DNA of 64,000 nt from Vibrio sp. SNU_ST1 (GTDB lineage Bacteria > Pseudomonadota > Gammaproteobacteria > Enterobacterales > Vibrionaceae): NCBI RefSeq assembly GCF_030563405.1, contig NZ_CP130748.1, forward strand, positions 2,728,001 through 2,792,000. The letters are read 5' to 3'. Position 1 is the stretch's first letter. Each line of letters opens with the position of its first letter. The notes beneath the pieces are model-generated. The model did no database searches, was not told where the DNA came from, and was given only the letters and a program-made list of their open reading frames with translations. Positions 27,264 to 34,966 of this stretch are shown here, in pieces. A program made the translations under genes and the position numbers.

Positions 27264-27353
27264 CTATTCTTCCTATTCTTCCTATTCTTCCTATTCTTCC
27301 TATTCTTCCTATTCTTCCTATTCTTCCTATTCTTCCTATTCTTCCTATTCTTC
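27264..27353. repeat. Perfect tandem repeat, 9-base unit CTATTCTTC x10
   Basis: Ten uninterrupted copies of CTATTCTTC, immediately after the metK terminator and 150 bases before the btuD-like gene. Strand-asymmetric pyrimidine tract. A minus-strand frame across it reads Gly-Arg-Ile repeats but has no other coding signs. Such a tract is prone to copy-number change. Confidence 0.95.
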
Positions 27354-27442
27354 CACTAATCCTAGCCCTCTCACGTAAAGCAAGCGTTAACTTATAGATT
27401 ATTTTGATAATAGTGGGAATTTTACGTGCTGAGATCAATGTT

Positions 27443-27454
27443 ACGCAAACGTTT
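27443..27454. promoter_or_regulatory. ACGCAAACGTTT box upstream of the btuD-like gene
   Basis: ACGCAAACGTTT followed by AAAT, the best match in the window to the PurR-type operator, 50 bases before the start at 27505. Candidate operator only. Confidence 0.4.
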
Positions 27455-27504
27455 AAATTTTAATGTAATAGCACTTGTTAAAAACAAACCATTCTCAGTA
27501 ACTC

Positions 27505-28263
27505 ATGCTCTATTGCCACAACCTTTCTGTTCAACAACAAAACACTCAACGACTACACCCACTCGATCTAAAAATTAGTCAAGGTGAGCGCTGGGTTGTC
27601 ATTGGGCGTAATGGTTCAGGAAAAACCACGTTATTAAAGGCACTTGTTAATTTGCTTCCCTTCAAAGGCGAAGTCGTCATAAACCAATTGCCGCTACGTA
27701 AGTTAACTTGCCAGCAAAGAGCAAAACAAATCAGTTACCTTCCACAACACAGTCAAGTGGATGGCCGTTTAGCACTAAGAGAGTACATTCAACTTACCGC
27801 TTCCCATCAAGCCAGTTCTAGCTTTTCACTTGATCATATAACTGAAGCACTAAAGATCAATGCTTTCCTCGAACGAAGAATTGGACAACTTTCAGGAGGC
27901 CAGAAGCAGAGAGCGCATATTGCTCGAACTTTATGTCAGAACGCAGAATTTCTGGTATTGGATGAGCCTCTAAATCACCTAGACCCATGCGCTCAAGGGG
28001 AAGTTTTATCACTATTGAAAGATCAAGATAAAACACTGATTTGCTCACTGCATGATATTTCCCTTGCGGCCAAGTTCGCGACGCACATTGTGATTTTAGA
28101 GCACGGTAAGGTGGTAACCAAAGGGAAAGTAGAAGAGCTACTGACCCACAAACAGCTTCAGCCGATTTTTGAAGTCGATTTAATCAGCTCAACCAATGAG
28201 CGAACACAGAAAACAAGCAAATTTTTCGATATTGAACTAGACCAAGGACAGGAAATTTCATGA
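27505..28263 (+). CDS. ABC transporter ATP-binding protein, cobalamin/Fe-siderophore (BtuD/FecE) type
   Basis: A 252-residue ATPase with Walker A GRNGSGKTT (about residues 37-45), signature LSGGQKQRAHIARTL, Walker B FLVLDEPLNHLD and the switch histidine in CSLHDISLAA. The family energises uptake of corrinoids or siderophores. It overlaps the binding-protein gene by four bases. Location directly before the cobalamin operon favours a corrinoid or cobalt-chelate substrate, but specificity cannot be proven here. No cobalamin riboswitch is visible upstream of it. Confidence 0.88.
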   Translation: MLYCHNLSVQQQNTQRLHPLDLKISQGERWVVIGRNGSGKTTLLKALVNLLPFKGEVVINQLPLRKLTCQQRAKQISYLPQHSQVDGRLALREYIQLTASHQASSSFSLDHITEALKINAFLERRIGQLSGGQKQRAHIARTLCQNAEFLVLDEPLNHLDPCAQGEVLSLLKDQDKTLICSLHDISLAAKFATHIVILEHGKVVTKGKVEELLTHKQLQPIFEVDLISSTNERTQKTSKFFDIELDQGQEIS

Positions 28264-29210
28264 AAAAACTATCAGCATCAGCATTCACTTTATTGCTTTC
28301 CATGTCCGCACAAGCCCAAATTACGGTAAAAAACTGCGACTCTACACTCACCTTAGATAAAGCGCCTAAAACCTTAATCACTCACGATATCAATATGTCT
28401 GAGATGGCATTTTCTCTCGGGCTTGAAGGCAATATGATCGGAGTGACCGGTATTAGCGGATACTACAAAACGACCCCTGAATTTAATCGCCTCCAAGGCA
28501 GCATTCCGGAGCTCGCACCTAAATACCCTTCTTTGGAGGTATTAGTTAATGCCAACCCTGATGTTTTCTTTGCTGGATGGAATTACGGTATGCGCTTGGG
28601 CGGCTCTGTCACGCCTGATTCTCTGAAAGAGTTTGGTATTAATACTCTGATTCTTAATGAGAGTTGCAGCCACATCCGTAAAGATAAGCAGCCAGCTAAC
28701 ATGGAACAAATGTTCGATGACGTGACACGCCTTGCGACTTTATTCGGTCAGCAAGACAGGGCTCAAACACTTATCTCCACTTGGAAAGAGCAATTAGTAT
28801 TGATTCAACAGCAAACTGAGAATCAAACTCCGCTTAAAGTCTTTCTATATGATTCTGGGGAAGAGAAACCATTTACAGCAGGGAAATACGCAACCGTGAG
28901 TGCCATGATAGAAGCGGCAGGTGGCAACAATGTCATGAAAGAACTTGATATCAGTTGGGGGACCACATCATGGGAGTCGGTTGCGATGCATAACCCCGAT
29001 GTCATTATTCTTCTCGATTATCAAAATGGTACAGGTGCTAAAGGCATGCAAGCCTTTTTAGAACAACACCCAGCAATGAAACTAACAACAGCGGTAAAGA
29101 CCACCCAATACCTTCCTCTGCGTTATGAGGAAATCACTCCCGGGCCAGCAAACATAGCTGCAATTGAAAAATTGGCACAGCGTATCCAAGAAATCCATGA
29201 CAAGTCTTAG
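28260..29210 (+). CDS. Periplasmic binding protein, cobalamin/siderophore (BtuF) type
   Basis: A 316-residue protein with a signal peptide (MKKLSASAFTLLLSMSAQAQ, cut after AQA) and a class III binding-protein fold. Family features are the ITHDINMSEMAFSLGL opening strand, EVLVNANPDVFFAGW and a final NIAAIEKLAQR. It should capture the chelate for the permease. Gene order ATPase-binding protein-permease with overlaps shows one operon. Corrinoid, cobinamide or iron chelate are all possible ligands. Confidence 0.85.
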   Translation: MKKLSASAFTLLLSMSAQAQITVKNCDSTLTLDKAPKTLITHDINMSEMAFSLGLEGNMIGVTGISGYYKTTPEFNRLQGSIPELAPKYPSLEVLVNANPDVFFAGWNYGMRLGGSVTPDSLKEFGINTLILNESCSHIRKDKQPANMEQMFDDVTRLATLFGQQDRAQTLISTWKEQLVLIQQQTENQTPLKVFLYDSGEEKPFTAGKYATVSAMIEAAGGNNVMKELDISWGTTSWESVAMHNPDVIILLDYQNGTGAKGMQAFLEQHPAMKLTTAVKTTQYLPLRYEEITPGPANIAAIEKLAQRIQEIHDKS

Positions 29211-30222
29211 TACTAACCTAAACCGAACCGTACTGAACACCTGCGTATTCAGCTCTGTTTTTGCCCTCTTAGCGATGTTTTCTCTGAGTTTAGGCAGCGT
29301 TCAGCTATCTTTTGCACAAGTCGCTACGATTTTTTCAGCGGCTATGAATCAACAGATCGACTCTCCGATAGATCAAGTCGTACTACACTTACGCCTGCCA
29401 AGAACATTCATCGCCATTATTTGCGGTGCTGGCCTAGGTATTGTTGGGGCGTTATTGCAAACCGTCACAAAAAACGATCTTGCCGACCCCTTCATTTTTG
29501 GGCTGTCATCCGGTGCTGCGACTGGGGCTGTCTTTGTGATTACAGTAATCGGCAGCGCTATCGGTATTTGGACGCTTCCACTCGCCGCTTTTATCGGCGG
29601 AATAATCTCGGCTTCGGCAGTGCTATTTCTAGTCAGAAAAGTAGATGGGCAAGCGTCTTCTCAAATTGTTTTAGCCGGGTTGGCTATTTCATTCTTATTT
29701 ACAGCCTTGACTAACTTCTTGGTCTTCCATGGTGATCAACGAGCTGCCCACTCAATTCTATTTTGGTCGCTGGGAGGCCTAGGAAACGCACGCTGGGACA
29801 ATGTGCTAATTGTGCTTGCTGGACTTATCGCCTTGATAGCCCTAAGTATATTAAAACATCGCCAGTTAGATTGTTTACTTGCGGGAGACGACGTAGCACA
29901 AACAATGGGCGTAGACACAAAACGCCTGCAAAGCGGTGTCTTTATTGTCTGCGCTTTTGCTACTGCATGTTTTGTTTCTATCATTGGAGTTGTCGGATTT
30001 ATTGGCTTGATGGTTCCTCATATCGCGAAGAAAATCATCGGCCCATTACACAAAAAGTTACTCATCTCTTCAGGGCTGATTGGGGCTTTGCTTATGCTAT
30101 TAAGTGATATTTTGGCGAGAACCTTAGTTGCCCCTCAGGAACTTCCGCTTGGTGTCGTCACCACTGCATTTGGCGCACTATTCATTGTTTCTATTTTGAT
30201 GGAGAAGCGTAATGAATACTAA
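29197..30222 (+). CDS. ABC transporter permease, BtuC/FecCD family
   Basis: A 341-residue inner-membrane permease with about ten hydrophobic helices. FecCD family motifs include LRLPRTFIAIICGAGLGIVG near residue 65, DPFIFGLSSGAATGAV, and GVVGFIGLMVPHIAKKI near residue 265, the ATPase-coupling region. The ATG at 29197 overlaps the binding-protein gene by 14 bases; an earlier in-frame ATG at 29164 lies deeper in that gene and is less likely. Forms the channel of the BtuCDF-like system. Confidence 0.9.
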   Translation: MTSLSTNLNRTVLNTCVFSSVFALLAMFSLSLGSVQLSFAQVATIFSAAMNQQIDSPIDQVVLHLRLPRTFIAIICGAGLGIVGALLQTVTKNDLADPFIFGLSSGAATGAVFVITVIGSAIGIWTLPLAAFIGGIISASAVLFLVRKVDGQASSQIVLAGLAISFLFTALTNFLVFHGDQRAAHSILFWSLGGLGNARWDNVLIVLAGLIALIALSILKHRQLDCLLAGDDVAQTMGVDTKRLQSGVFIVCAFATACFVSIIGVVGFIGLMVPHIAKKIIGPLHKKLLISSGLIGALLMLLSDILARTLVAPQELPLGVVTTAFGALFIVSILMEKRNEY

Positions 30223-30676
30223 ATGCTTAACCATCATTGCGATTCGTCATGGCGAAACAGAATGGAATCGAATTGGCAAAGCACAGAATCAACTGGATAG
30301 CCCTCTGACAATGGAAGGCAAACGACAGATGCATAAAGTAGGTCGTTATCTTTCGACTCAAAGACCGTTGACTATCCATGCTATTTACACCAGTCAATTA
30401 GGACGTGCCATTTCCAGTGCTAAAACTATAGCTCGTTACCTCAACGTACCCGTTATTTCACAGGTGGAACTCAATGAATTCAACTCTGAAGAACAGCGTA
30501 AAGCAATGGCGATTCAGTGGCTAAAACGAATATCTCGTCATCAAAACAATGAAAAAACAGTGTTGCTCCTCGGACACGGCGATTGGATAAAAACATTAGC
30601 CAGTTTAGGGACACCAAAGCAAATAATTGAAACACCAAACAACGGAGAAATCCTCAGAATAGATATCGAAATATAA
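30212..30676 (+). CDS. Histidine phosphatase family protein, possible alpha-ribazole phosphatase (CobC-like)
   Basis: A 154-residue member of the phosphoglycerate mutase-like superfamily. The catalytic RHGETEWN is at residues 12-19 and the second histidine in LLGHGDWIKTL near residue 120. CobC-type enzymes remove phosphate from alpha-ribazole-5-phosphate during cobalamin assembly, and the position between a BtuCDF-like transporter and a corrin operon supports that role. It is shorter than typical CobC (about 200 residues), so another small phosphatase is possible. Start overlaps the permease by eleven bases. Confidence 0.7.
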   Translation: MNTKCLTIIAIRHGETEWNRIGKAQNQLDSPLTMEGKRQMHKVGRYLSTQRPLTIHAIYTSQLGRAISSAKTIARYLNVPVISQVELNEFNSEEQRKAMAIQWLKRISRHQNNEKTVLLLGHGDWIKTLASLGTPKQIIETPNNGEILRIDIEI

Positions 30677-30830
30677 CGTCAACATCAGGGAATCAGGTGT
30701 AACTCCTGAACTGTACCCGCAGCTGTAAGCGATGAGCGTTTCATAGGCCACTGAATCATAAATTTGGGAAGGCGAAACGCAGTGAATATTTTCAACATCG
30801 TAAGTCAGAATACCTGGGCACACATGAATA
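30672..30830 (+). promoter_or_regulatory. Cobalamin (adenosylcobalamin) riboswitch
   Basis: The diagnostic blocks appear in order: CAGGGAATCAGGTGTAACTCC, ACTGTACCCGCAGCTGTAA, CCACTG, GGGAAGG and the B12 box AAGTCAGAATACCTG (30801-30815). Core ends are approximate. About 90 bases follow before cbiD and contain a small hairpin CCTTG/CAAGG without a T-run. Control is therefore probably at translation. Binding of adenosylcobalamin would shut down the cbi operon. Confidence 0.96.
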
Positions 30831-30909
30831 TCGAGCGGGAAAACTCAACACCAATCCATACCTTGTCTAGCAAGGGAACGCTCTGTATTCGTCAATACCT
30901 CAAACGTAG

Positions 30910-32094
30910 ATGAAGAATACTGTGGTCACAAAAGTTAAACGATCAAAAAATAAGTCCGATCTCCGCAGTGGGTTTACCACAGGAGCATGCGCGGCTGCAG
31001 CTAGCAGGGCGGCAGTTCAAACACTGTTGACCGGACAAAAGCCCGACTACATTTCCATCACTTTACCTAATGGTGAGCCCGCTACGTTTAAGGTCGCGTT
31101 TATCCAAACATCCAACGATGCGGTGACCGCCAGCATCGTTAAAGATGCAGGGGACGATCCTGATTGTACCCACGAAGCCCATATTCAGAGTATTGCCCGC
31201 TGGCATTCAGATCCCGGTTTTCACATCGATGGCGGGGTTGGCGTAGCTCGTGTGACTCTCCCCGGATTAGAACTTCCCGTCGGTCAGGCGGCGATTAATC
31301 CTGTTCCTCGAAAAAACATTCTCGATATGGTGACTTTGGAATGGAACCAAGCTACCAGTCAACAGAAAAAACACGTCGGTATATCACTGGAAATTTGCGT
31401 CCCTGATGGCGAAGAGCGAGCCAAGGAAACCATTGGGCCAAGACTTGGTTTAATCGGTGGTATTTCCATTCTAGGGACACGCGGAACGGTAAAACCCTAC
31501 TCCACTTCAGCGTTTTCAGCATCTGTGCGTCAATCGGTACAAATAGCGAAACAAAATGGCCAAAACCACTTGGTTCTCACAACAGGATCTCGCACCGAAA
31601 AGTCAGCGATGGCCATGCTACCAAGTTATGACTCGATGTGTTTTATCCAAGCTGGTGATTTTGTTGGGGTCGGACTGCGCGCGGCAAAACGTTATCAAGT
31701 GAGCAAAATCACCGTGGTCGCCATGATAGGCAAACTAGGCAAGATGGTCGCTGGGCACATGATGACTCACGTATCCGGTAAAGCGATCGACTTTTCATTG
31801 CTTGCCGATCTCGCCACTCAATCAGGCGCACCATATGAGTTTGCCGAAGCTGTTAGCCAAGCAAACACAGGTCGCCACGTACTAGATACATGGAAAGAAG
31901 CCCAATCAGGCCAAGATACACCTAATTACGACTTTCTTACCTTGCTCTGCAAACAAGCTGCAGAGCACGCCGCTGTGTATGTCAAACATCACGTCAGCAT
32001 TGAATTCAAGTTGATCGATTTTAATGGCGATCTGTTAGCAGAACATCTCTGCTCAAAAGGAAGTGAAGCTAGTACTCACTTTCATGATGAATAA
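30910..32094 (+). CDS. cbiD: Cobalt-precorrin-5B C1-methyltransferase CbiD
   Basis: A 394-residue protein with the CbiD opening LRSGFTTGACAAAASRAA (about residues 17-34) and the later GLIGGISILGTRGTVKPYS. CbiD methylates C1 during ring contraction in the anaerobic pathway using SAM. First gene of the riboswitch-controlled operon. Ribosome binding is poor at the ATG, in keeping with translational control by the leader. The cobalt-early route is confirmed by CbiK and CbiG in the same operon. Confidence 0.95.
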   Translation: MKNTVVTKVKRSKNKSDLRSGFTTGACAAAASRAAVQTLLTGQKPDYISITLPNGEPATFKVAFIQTSNDAVTASIVKDAGDDPDCTHEAHIQSIARWHSDPGFHIDGGVGVARVTLPGLELPVGQAAINPVPRKNILDMVTLEWNQATSQQKKHVGISLEICVPDGEERAKETIGPRLGLIGGISILGTRGTVKPYSTSAFSASVRQSVQIAKQNGQNHLVLTTGSRTEKSAMAMLPSYDSMCFIQAGDFVGVGLRAAKRYQVSKITVVAMIGKLGKMVAGHMMTHVSGKAIDFSLLADLATQSGAPYEFAEAVSQANTGRHVLDTWKEAQSGQDTPNYDFLTLLCKQAAEHAAVYVKHHVSIEFKLIDFNGDLLAEHLCSKGSEASTHFHDE

Positions 32095-32114
32095 GCATGA
32101 ACAAGGAAAATCCC

Positions 32115-32774
32115 ATGACTAATGATATGCGTCAAATGACCAAGCAAGGTCGTCAAATTGAAAGTGACTCTTTCTCTATCATTGATGAAGAAATCGAAAC
32201 ACTCCATGGTGGTCACAACTTCAACCAAGGAGAATGGAATGTAGTTCGCCGTGCTATTCATACCACGGGGGATTTTGAATACGCAAAACTGTACCAATTC
32301 AGTGAGGACGCCGTTGAAGCTGCAATTTCAGCACTGAAAAGTGGTGCCAACATAATCACCGATGTCAGCATGATAGTCACAGGACTAAATCAAGCACGCC
32401 TTAATACTTACGGCAATAAAGCCCAATGTTTCATTAGTCATCCAGATGTCATTACCACCGCGAAAGAGACAGGAGAAACACGTGCCATTCACTCTATGCG
32501 TTACGCGCGTGATAACGGCCTACTCGACGGCTCTATCATAGGTGTGGGCAACGCTCCGACAGCACTACTTGAACTATTACGAATGATTGAGGCAGGTGAA
32601 GTAAAACCAGCTCTGATTATCGGTATTCCTGTTGGTTTTGTAAAAGCAGATGAATCTAAGCAAGCGCTAACAGAACAAGACACAGTGCCCTACATTGCCA
32701 GCCTAGGCCGTAAAGGTGGCAGCCCGTTAGTGGTATCGACTATTCACGCCCTACTTGCTGAGTCAGTAAAATGA
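32115..32774 (+). CDS. cbiC: Cobalt-precorrin-8 methylmutase CbiC
   Basis: A 219-residue protein of the CbiC/CobH family, which moves the methyl group from C11 to C12 to give cobyrinic acid. Family segments are ANIITDVSMIVTGLN, AIHSMRYAR and GVGNAPTALLELL near residues 140-152, with IGIPVGFVKADESK near the end. Start 32115 is chosen because AAGGAAAATCCC precedes it; an ATG six codons upstream lacks a site. The stop overlaps cbiET by four bases. Confidence 0.93.
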   Translation: MTNDMRQMTKQGRQIESDSFSIIDEEIETLHGGHNFNQGEWNVVRRAIHTTGDFEYAKLYQFSEDAVEAAISALKSGANIITDVSMIVTGLNQARLNTYGNKAQCFISHPDVITTAKETGETRAIHSMRYARDNGLLDGSIIGVGNAPTALLELLRMIEAGEVKPALIIGIPVGFVKADESKQALTEQDTVPYIASLGRKGGSPLVVSTIHALLAESVK

Positions 32775-34069
32775 ATAATGTAAGTACTCACTCTCAGCTC
32801 ATCGATTACTATCAATCGGCTATCACGGTAGTCGGAGTACCCGAAGATGGCTGCTTAAGCCTAACCAGTCGAGCTGTTAATGCAGTTGAATCTGCACGCG
32901 TTGTTGCAGGTAACGACCGACTATTGGATTGGTTCCCCCAATTCAAAGGTCAACGCTTATCGATGAAAGAAGGCTATCAGTCTTGGTTTGCTAAGTTGCT
33001 TGATGAATGCGAGGAAGGCAGCGTCGTCGTATTAGCTTCTGGCGACCCATTGTTCTTTGGCATTGGCGAATCGTTATTAAAAAAACTGCCTAATGATGAA
33101 GTGCGCTTTATTCCCTCCCCTTGTTCAATGCAACTCGCTTGCAGCCGAGTCGGCATTGCATGGCAAGAAACCAAAGCGATCTCGCTACATGGACGAAAGC
33201 AGCATTACGATGGCATTAAAGGTATCGCAAGCCAAATGCAATGGGGAACTAGCTACTGCTTGCTAACCGATGTTCAAAACAATCCCGCTCGTATTGCGAA
33301 ACATTTGGTCGACTTTAATCAACAAGGTTGGACGGTTTGGGTATGTGAGAATTTAGGTGGTACAGAAGAAAAAGTTAGCCAGTGGGCTCTCGAAGATCTC
33401 GCACTAAAAAGTGCGGAAGATTTCTCTGCTCTGAACGTCATGGTACTTCACAGAAGTGAACCACACGTATGGGGTGAATTGGGCCAATACGCCAACGATG
33501 ATGACTTCATGAAGCGCATGCCTAAACGCGGCTTAATTACCAAACAGCCAGTTCGTCATTTGGCTCTCGCCAGTATGCGAATTCAGCCTAAATCTGTGGT
33601 GTGGGATATTGGCACAGGCTCAGGTTCGATTGCGATTGAAGCGGCGAAACAGTGTAGTCAAGGGCAAGTGTTTACCATTGAATCGAATCAAGAGTGTTAC
33701 GAGTCTATCGAAGCTAACTTTAAAGCGCACGGTACTGACAACGTACAACTGATTCGAGATAAAGCTCCAATGCAGCTCGACACATTACCCAAACCTGACA
33801 GTATTTTTATTGGTGGAAGCCGCGGCAACATGCACACCATTTTAGATTTCTGTTGGTCCGCTGTAAAACCCGGTGGCGTGGTCATTGGTTCAGCGGTAAC
33901 AGTAGATTCAGTTTGCGAACTTCACCAATGGAGTAAAGATAATAATGCTCCGACACAGGTTCAACTGGTCTCTATATCAACAGGCGTACCACTCGCTCAC
34001 TACACCCGTTATCAATCAGAAAATCCGATTCACTTATTTATTTTTACCAAACCGTTTATTCAGAAATAG
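32771..34069 (+). CDS. cbiET: Fused precorrin-6Y / cobalt-precorrin-7 methyltransferase CbiET
   Basis: A 432-residue fusion. Residues 1 to about 225 form CbiE (tetrapyrrole methylase, opening ITVVGVPEDGCLSLTSRA, with ASGDPLFFGIGESLL), methylating C5. Residues from about 240 form CbiT (class I SAM fold with VVWDIGTGSGSIAIEAA), which methylates C15 and decarboxylates the C12 acetate. The same fusion is CobL in aerobic pathways; operon context indicates the anaerobic version here. A 26-base inverted repeat starts at its last base. Confidence 0.93.
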   Translation: MNNVSTHSQLIDYYQSAITVVGVPEDGCLSLTSRAVNAVESARVVAGNDRLLDWFPQFKGQRLSMKEGYQSWFAKLLDECEEGSVVVLASGDPLFFGIGESLLKKLPNDEVRFIPSPCSMQLACSRVGIAWQETKAISLHGRKQHYDGIKGIASQMQWGTSYCLLTDVQNNPARIAKHLVDFNQQGWTVWVCENLGGTEEKVSQWALEDLALKSAEDFSALNVMVLHRSEPHVWGELGQYANDDDFMKRMPKRGLITKQPVRHLALASMRIQPKSVVWDIGTGSGSIAIEAAKQCSQGQVFTIESNQECYESIEANFKAHGTDNVQLIRDKAPMQLDTLPKPDSIFIGGSRGNMHTILDFCWSAVKPGGVVIGSAVTVDSVCELHQWSKDNNAPTQVQLVSISTGVPLAHYTRYQSENPIHLFIFTKPFIQK

Positions 34070-34094
34070 GCGCTTAATTTTTTAATTAAGCGCC
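34069..34094 (+). other. Inverted repeat at the cbiET stop
   Basis: Ten-base perfect arms GGCGCTTAAT/ATTAAGCGCC with a six-base loop. It begins at the final base of cbiET, with no T-run following, so it is not a standard terminator. It may stabilise or tune the intercistronic mRNA before cbiL. Confidence 0.6.
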
Positions 34095-34135
34095 ACTCAA
34101 CATATTAAATAAAAACATAATTAGAGAAAGCACAG

Positions 34136-34966
34136 ATGAAATTAGGAACTATGTATGCAATTGGTGTCGGTACTGGCGACCCAGAATTATTGACACTTAA
34201 AGCTCACCGACTTCTCAGCACCGTCGACATTGTCGCCTTTCCTGAAAAAGACGCGGGCAGTAATCACTCTTTTGCTCAACAAATTGCAGCGGGTTCTGTT
34301 AGCCCTGAAAGCATGAAAGGCGAATACCTATTTTTGCATTTCCCAATGACGCGCGACCCAAGCATCAACGTTCCTGCATGGCGTAAAGCAGCGGTCACTA
34401 TTGTTGACCTATTGAAGCAAGGTAAAGATGTTGCCTTCGCGACCGAAGGAGATCCTTCGGTTTACAGCACATGGGCATACATCCAAGAAGAGCTGACAGA
34501 GCTGCTTCCTGAACTTGACCCGGTGATCATTCCGGGGATCACCTCAGTAACGGCTATTCCATCGCAAACCAAGATCCCACTTGCCGACGGCCAAGAACGT
34601 TTTTGTGTTGTACCTGCAACATGGGGGATTGAGTGTTTAGAAAAGCTAGTCGAAGATTTTGACACCATCATGCTAATCAAAGCAGGTCGCGTTATCCCCA
34701 AGCTGATCACTCAACTTGAGTCGATGGACATGTTGGATTGTGCAACCTACGTGTCGCATGCCACCACAGAGAAACAAGAGCTTTACTCTGACTTACGTGA
34801 TGTACCGAATGAAAACCGTTACTTCTCTATGGTTCAGCTTTCTGTTCGCGCTCGTCGTGGCGTTCTACGTGGTACTAATGAATCAAAGAAATGTGCCGTT
34901 CTTGATAGTGATAAAGCAGATAGTGGTAAAGATGACATCAATAAAACTAATAGCGGTAAAGCGTAA
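34136..34966 (+). CDS. cbiL: Cobalt-precorrin-2 C20-methyltransferase CbiL
   Basis: A 276-residue tetrapyrrole methylase with MYAIGVGTGDPELLTLKAHR at the N-terminus, FATEGDPSVYSTWAYI near residue 100 and IIPGITSVTAIPS near 132. It adds the C20 methyl, the first step after cobalt insertion. The last 30 residues are an unusual hydrophilic tail rich in Asp, Ser and Lys (DSDKADSGKDD...), with repeated GATAGTG/GGTAAAG-like DNA. The stop overlaps the cbiG start by one base. Confidence 0.93.
   Translation: MKLGTMYAIGVGTGDPELLTLKAHRLLSTVDIVAFPEKDAGSNHSFAQQIAAGSVSPESMKGEYLFLHFPMTRDPSINVPAWRKAAVTIVDLLKQGKDVAFATEGDPSVYSTWAYIQEELTELLPELDPVIIPGITSVTAIPSQTKIPLADGQERFCVVPATWGIECLEKLVEDFDTIMLIKAGRVIPKLITQLESMDMLDCATYVSHATTEKQELYSDLRDVPNENRYFSMVQLSVRARRGVLRGTNESKKCAVLDSDKADSGKDDINKTNSGKA

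Noticed and set aside
27214..27438. Minus-strand open frame with Gly-Arg-Ile repeats
   Set aside because: Produced by the 9-base repeat and lying over the metK terminator; no ribosome site, no family.
30829..30909. Rho-independent terminator after the riboswitch
   Set aside because: The small hairpin CCTTG/CAAGG at about 30862 has no T-run, so transcription attenuation is not supported; translational control is more likely.
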